Source: Anaerolineae bacterium
GTDB taxonomy: Bacteria; Chloroflexota; Anaerolineae; J102
Direction of reading: 5' to 3'
Length of the DNA stretch: 24,274 nucleotides
NCBI GenBank assembly: GCA_026985975.1
Contig: JALSPL010000530.1
Span: forward strand, 1-24,274
Shown: positions 21,985 to 24,274 of the stretch, piece by piece
How positions within the stretch are numbered: position 1 is the first letter of the stretch
How the letters are laid out: every line of letters begins with the position of its first letter
Position numbers and translations under genes: made by a program
The notes under the pieces: model-generated
What the model saw: the letters and a program-made list of their open reading frames with translations, nothing else
What the model was told of the DNA's origin: nothing
The model's database searches: none

Positions 21985-22680
21985 ATGCAGACCATCAAAT
22001 TGCTGGCGACATTGCAGAAAATCGATCTGGCGCTGGATGCTGACAGACGTCAGTTTGCCGAAAACAAGCAGGCCATGCAGCCCTCGCCCGAACTACAAGC
22101 TATGCTGAAGCAGATGAAGGAGGCCGAAGCCCGACTGAAACACTGGCGCAAGCAGCGCCGGGAGCGGGATGAAAAAGTGACGGAGCTTTCTGATAAGATA
22201 ACCATGCTGGAAAAGCAGCTTTATGGCGGGCGCATCAAAGACGCCCGGGAACAGGTGTCCATGCAGCAGAATATCGAATCACTGAAACGACATCTGGCCA
22301 CGCTGGAAGAATCTGCGTTGGAGGCGCTGCTGGAGCAAGAGGAAGCGGCAAAAAGACTGGCCGAGACGCAGAACGCTTTTGCCGCCATGAAACAGGCCTG
22401 GCAGGAGAAGAAAACGGCGCTGGAAAAGGAGCAAGAGGCGCTGGTCGTTCATGCTCGCGGCCTGAAGGCGAAACGGGAGCAGGTTGTCGCCACACTGCCC
22501 GCGGCGGATTTAAAGCGTTATGAGGCCATGCGCAAGAAACTGGGCGGTCTGGCGGTGGTCCAGATGAATGGACGGAGCTGTGGCGGTTGCGGGGCGTCTT
22601 TGCCCACCGCAGTGGTGCAAAAAGTGCATGAGGGGCAGACGGTAAAATGTCCCATCTGCGGGCGTTTGCTTTATGATTGA
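21985..22680 (+). CDS. Coiled-coil protein with C-terminal C4 zinc ribbon (CT398/zf-RING_7 type)
   Basis: The protein has 231 residues. About 1-180 are a long antiparallel coiled coil rich in Glu, Lys, Ala and Gln, with LYGGRIKDAREQVSMQQNIESLKRHL near its middle. This is a family hallmark: a hairpin before the second helix. The C-terminus has CGGC and CPIC pairs, four Cys that should bind zinc. The family is widespread in bacteria, and its function is poorly defined. The start ATG 21985 is set by AGGA just upstream and by the promoter at 21912-21940. It is the first gene of an apparent three-gene operon with the I9-like protein and the subtilisin. Confidence 0.9.
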   Translation: MQTIKLLATLQKIDLALDADRRQFAENKQAMQPSPELQAMLKQMKEAEARLKHWRKQRRERDEKVTELSDKITMLEKQLYGGRIKDAREQVSMQQNIESLKRHLATLEESALEALLEQEEAAKRLAETQNAFAAMKQAWQEKKTALEKEQEALVVHARGLKAKREQVVATLPAADLKRYEAMRKKLGGLAVVQMNGRSCGGCGASLPTAVVQKVHEGQTVKCPICGRLLYD

Positions 22681-22969
22681 CAAACAATTCTCACAAGTTT
22701 ATGATTATTCCATGCAGAATAAAATTTCCCCCGAATTCTGGTCCTGGCTACACCAGCACCCCGACGACGCCGTCGCCGCCATCATCCGCACAAAGACGCT
22801 TTCACCCGAGATAGAACTGGCTGTGCGGGATGCAGGATGCAATATCAGGCGTCGTTTGCAATTGCTGCCGTCTCTGGCGGTGGAGGGTCCAGCCCATGCT
22901 TTGATGGCGCTGGCGGAAGAACCCTGGGTGCAACGCATTGAGCCGGACCAGGTCTTGCGCGCATTCTGA
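22673..22969 (+). CDS. Stand-alone I9-like protease prodomain/inhibitor protein
   Basis: This 98-residue protein overlaps the zinc-ribbon gene by 8 bp. ATG at 22712 is an alternative start. Residues about 31-96 (DAVAAIIRTKTLSPEI...RRRLQLLPSLAVEGPAHALMALAEEPWVQRIEPDQVLRAF) have the strand-helix-strand-helix-strand pattern of subtilisin prodomains (I9 family). They line up with the prodomain at about 28-96 of the subtilisin 12 bp downstream (PIPIIVRYRQ...RTFDLVPGVSIEATPDEIDRLAAHPAVERIWYD). There is no signal peptide. It probably folds or inhibits the neighbouring protease in trans. This is inferred from resemblance and position. Confidence 0.75.
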   Translation: MIDKQFSQVYDYSMQNKISPEFWSWLHQHPDDAVAAIIRTKTLSPEIELAVRDAGCNIRRRLQLLPSLAVEGPAHALMALAEEPWVQRIEPDQVLRAF

Positions 22970-22981
22970 GAGGTGTCCCCC

Positions 22982-24274
22982 ATGTCCAGCGCCAAAATTC
23001 ATCCTTCGCTGCGCGAAGCGCTCTCGATGGCGCGATCGGCTGCAGCGGAGATCGAACCCCGGCCCATCCCCATCATCGTGCGTTATCGTCAGCCGCGAGA
23101 AATGCCTGTAGCGGCATTTGCGGCGGACGCCGCCATCACGCCGCAGCGCACATTCGATCTGGTCCCCGGCGTTTCCATCGAGGCCACGCCCGATGAGATC
23201 GACCGACTGGCCGCACATCCGGCGGTGGAGCGCATCTGGTATGACATGCCCGTCCACGCGCTGTTGGATGTCTCTGTTCCTCACATCGGAGCCAAAAAAG
23301 TTTGGGCTCAGGGCGATGAGGGGGCGGGCGTGAAGGTGGCCATTCTGGACACCGGCTGCGACATGAATCACCCGGATCTCAAAGATCGGGTGCGGGCGGC
23401 CGAGGACTTTTCTGGCAAGGGATCGGCGCAAGATGGCAACGGGCACGGCTCCCACGTCGCCGGCATCATCGCCGGAACGGGCGCGGCCAGTCAGGGCAAA
23501 TATCGCGGGGTGGCCCCGGCCGCGGATTTGTATATCGCCAAAGTGCTGGATGATAGGGGCAGCGGCCGCATGAGCGATGTGATGGCGGGCCTGGATTGGG
23601 CGGTGTCGCACAAGGCTCAGGTGGTCAATCTCAGCCTGGGCAGCAGCATGAGTTGCGATGGCACCGACGCGCTTTCCGAAGCCTGCGACGCGGCAGTAGG
23701 ACGAGGCGTTGCGGTGGTGGTCGCCGCCGGAAACAGCGGCCCGGGCTCGCGCACCGTGGGCGCGCCCGGCTGCGCCCGCGAGGTCATCACCATTGGCGCC
23801 AGCACCGATAACGATGACGTCGCTAATTTCTCCTCGCGCGGGCCCACCTCCGACGGGCGGGTCAAGCCCGATGTGGTGCTGCCCGGCGTGAATATTATCT
23901 CGGCGCGAGCGGCGAACACCTCGCTGGGCGGGCCGGTGAATGCGCATTACACCTCTCTTTCCGGCACCAGCATGGCGACGCCGCATGCTGCGGGCGTGGC
24001 CGCGTTGCTTCTGGCCGCCAACCCCGCCCTTTCTCCCCGCCAGATCAAGGACATCTTCAAGGCCACGGCGGTGGATTTGGAGCTGAGCCTGAACACCCAG
24101 GGCTCGGGCCGGGTGAACGCCTACGCCGCCTGGAAGATGGCCCGATCGGGCGCGCCGGAGCCGGCGCCGGAGCCCACGCCGCCACCACCCTCTCCGCCCT
24201 CCCCGCCGCCACCGCCGCCCGAACAAGAGCCGCCCGGCTGTCTTCCCGCCCTCCTGCAAATCATCCTGGGCAGC
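22982..24274 (+). CDS. Subtilisin-like serine peptidase (S8), partial at the right edge
   Basis: 431 residues are visible and the frame is open at the edge. There is no signal peptide. An I9-like prodomain (about 28-96) precedes the S8 catalytic domain (about 100-395). The catalytic triad is intact: Asp123 (AILDTGCD), His155 (NGHGSHVAG) and Ser330 (SGTSMATPHAAGV), with oxyanion Asn251 (AAGNSG). After the domain comes a Pro/Glu-rich tail from about 399, with runs of proline and then PPGCLPALLQIILGS. The start ATG 22982 has GAGAGG 9 nt upstream. It follows the stand-alone prodomain gene by 12 bp. Lack of a signal suggests cytoplasmic or non-classical export, unless the missing C-terminus says otherwise. 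Confidence 0.93.
   Translation, partial: MSSAKIHPSLREALSMARSAAAEIEPRPIPIIVRYRQPREMPVAAFAADAAITPQRTFDLVPGVSIEATPDEIDRLAAHPAVERIWYDMPVHALLDVSVPHIGAKKVWAQGDEGAGVKVAILDTGCDMNHPDLKDRVRAAEDFSGKGSAQDGNGHGSHVAGIIAGTGAASQGKYRGVAPAADLYIAKVLDDRGSGRMSDVMAGLDWAVSHKAQVVNLSLGSSMSCDGTDALSEACDAAVGRGVAVVVAAGNSGPGSRTVGAPGCAREVITIGASTDNDDVANFSSRGPTSDGRVKPDVVLPGVNIISARAANTSLGGPVNAHYTSLSGTSMATPHAAGVAALLLAANPALSPRQIKDIFKATAVDLELSLNTQGSGRVNAYAAWKMARSGAPEPAPEPTPPPPSPPSPPPPPPEQEPPGCLPALLQIILGS

Noticed and set aside
22802..24259. 485-residue minus-strand ORF opposite the subtilisin
   Set aside because: It is an Arg/Gly/His-rich antisense shadow. The plus strand encodes an intact S8 catalytic triad.

Overview
The window looks like part of a chromosome from an uncultured or little-studied member of the Chloroflexota (Anaerolineae/Ardenticatenia-like). 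This is inference from gene style. The pointers are GC-rich coding sequence, lipoproteins with a lipobox followed by Ala/Thr/Glu/Pro or Pro/Thr linkers, a LysM-M23 lipoprotein of the type common in that phylum, a long-form HPF, and tRNA-Pro(GGG) in an ordinary bacterial context. No phage, plasmid or CRISPR genes are visible.

Layout. (1) 1-3538, minus strand: an exopolysaccharide-type operon with a Wzz-like chain-length protein, a GT4 glycosyltransferase and a formyltransferase/GINT1-like protein cut by the window edge. (2) 3850-6291, minus: an 813-residue lipoprotein that joins a family-3 and a family-5 solute-binding protein, behind a fully consensus sigma70 promoter and a structured leader. 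(3) 6604-11100, minus: a PhnD-PhnC-PhnE transporter of the phosphonate/phosphite/phosphate type. Its permease is a single 863-residue chain with two PhnE halves, each with an Ig/IPT-like extracytoplasmic insertion. (4) 11101-11759: a non-coding stretch holding the phnD promoter, a 124-bp MITE-like element with 16-bp inverted repeats and an 8-bp target duplication, and the hpf promoter and leader. (5) 11760-12887, plus: long HPF and a low-molecular-weight phosphotyrosine phosphatase. (6) 13087-15156, minus: an ABC ATPase of the Mn/Zn family and a ThiI-like tRNA thiolation protein. (7) 15234-17416, minus: a protoglobin-MoaD-like fusion followed by a polytopic membrane protein with a His-rich motif. 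(8) 17527-19107, minus: a LysM-M23 lipoprotein. (9) 19251-21542, plus: tRNA-Pro, then a PdtaS-like histidine kinase overlapping a PdtaR-like ANTAR response regulator. (10) 21985 to the right edge, plus: a C4 zinc-ribbon coiled-coil protein, a stand-alone I9-like prodomain protein and a signal-less subtilisin with its own prodomain.

The most unusual items are the domain fusions: tandem PhnE with inserted Ig-like domains, SBP3-SBP5, and protoglobin-MoaD. Next come the MITE-like element, the leader with mutually exclusive hairpins ahead of the SBP fusion, and the protease paired with a separate prodomain protein. Several promoters share the -10 hexamer TATACT, often with an extended -10 TG. Assignments rest on reading motifs by eye; no database search or structure prediction was run.
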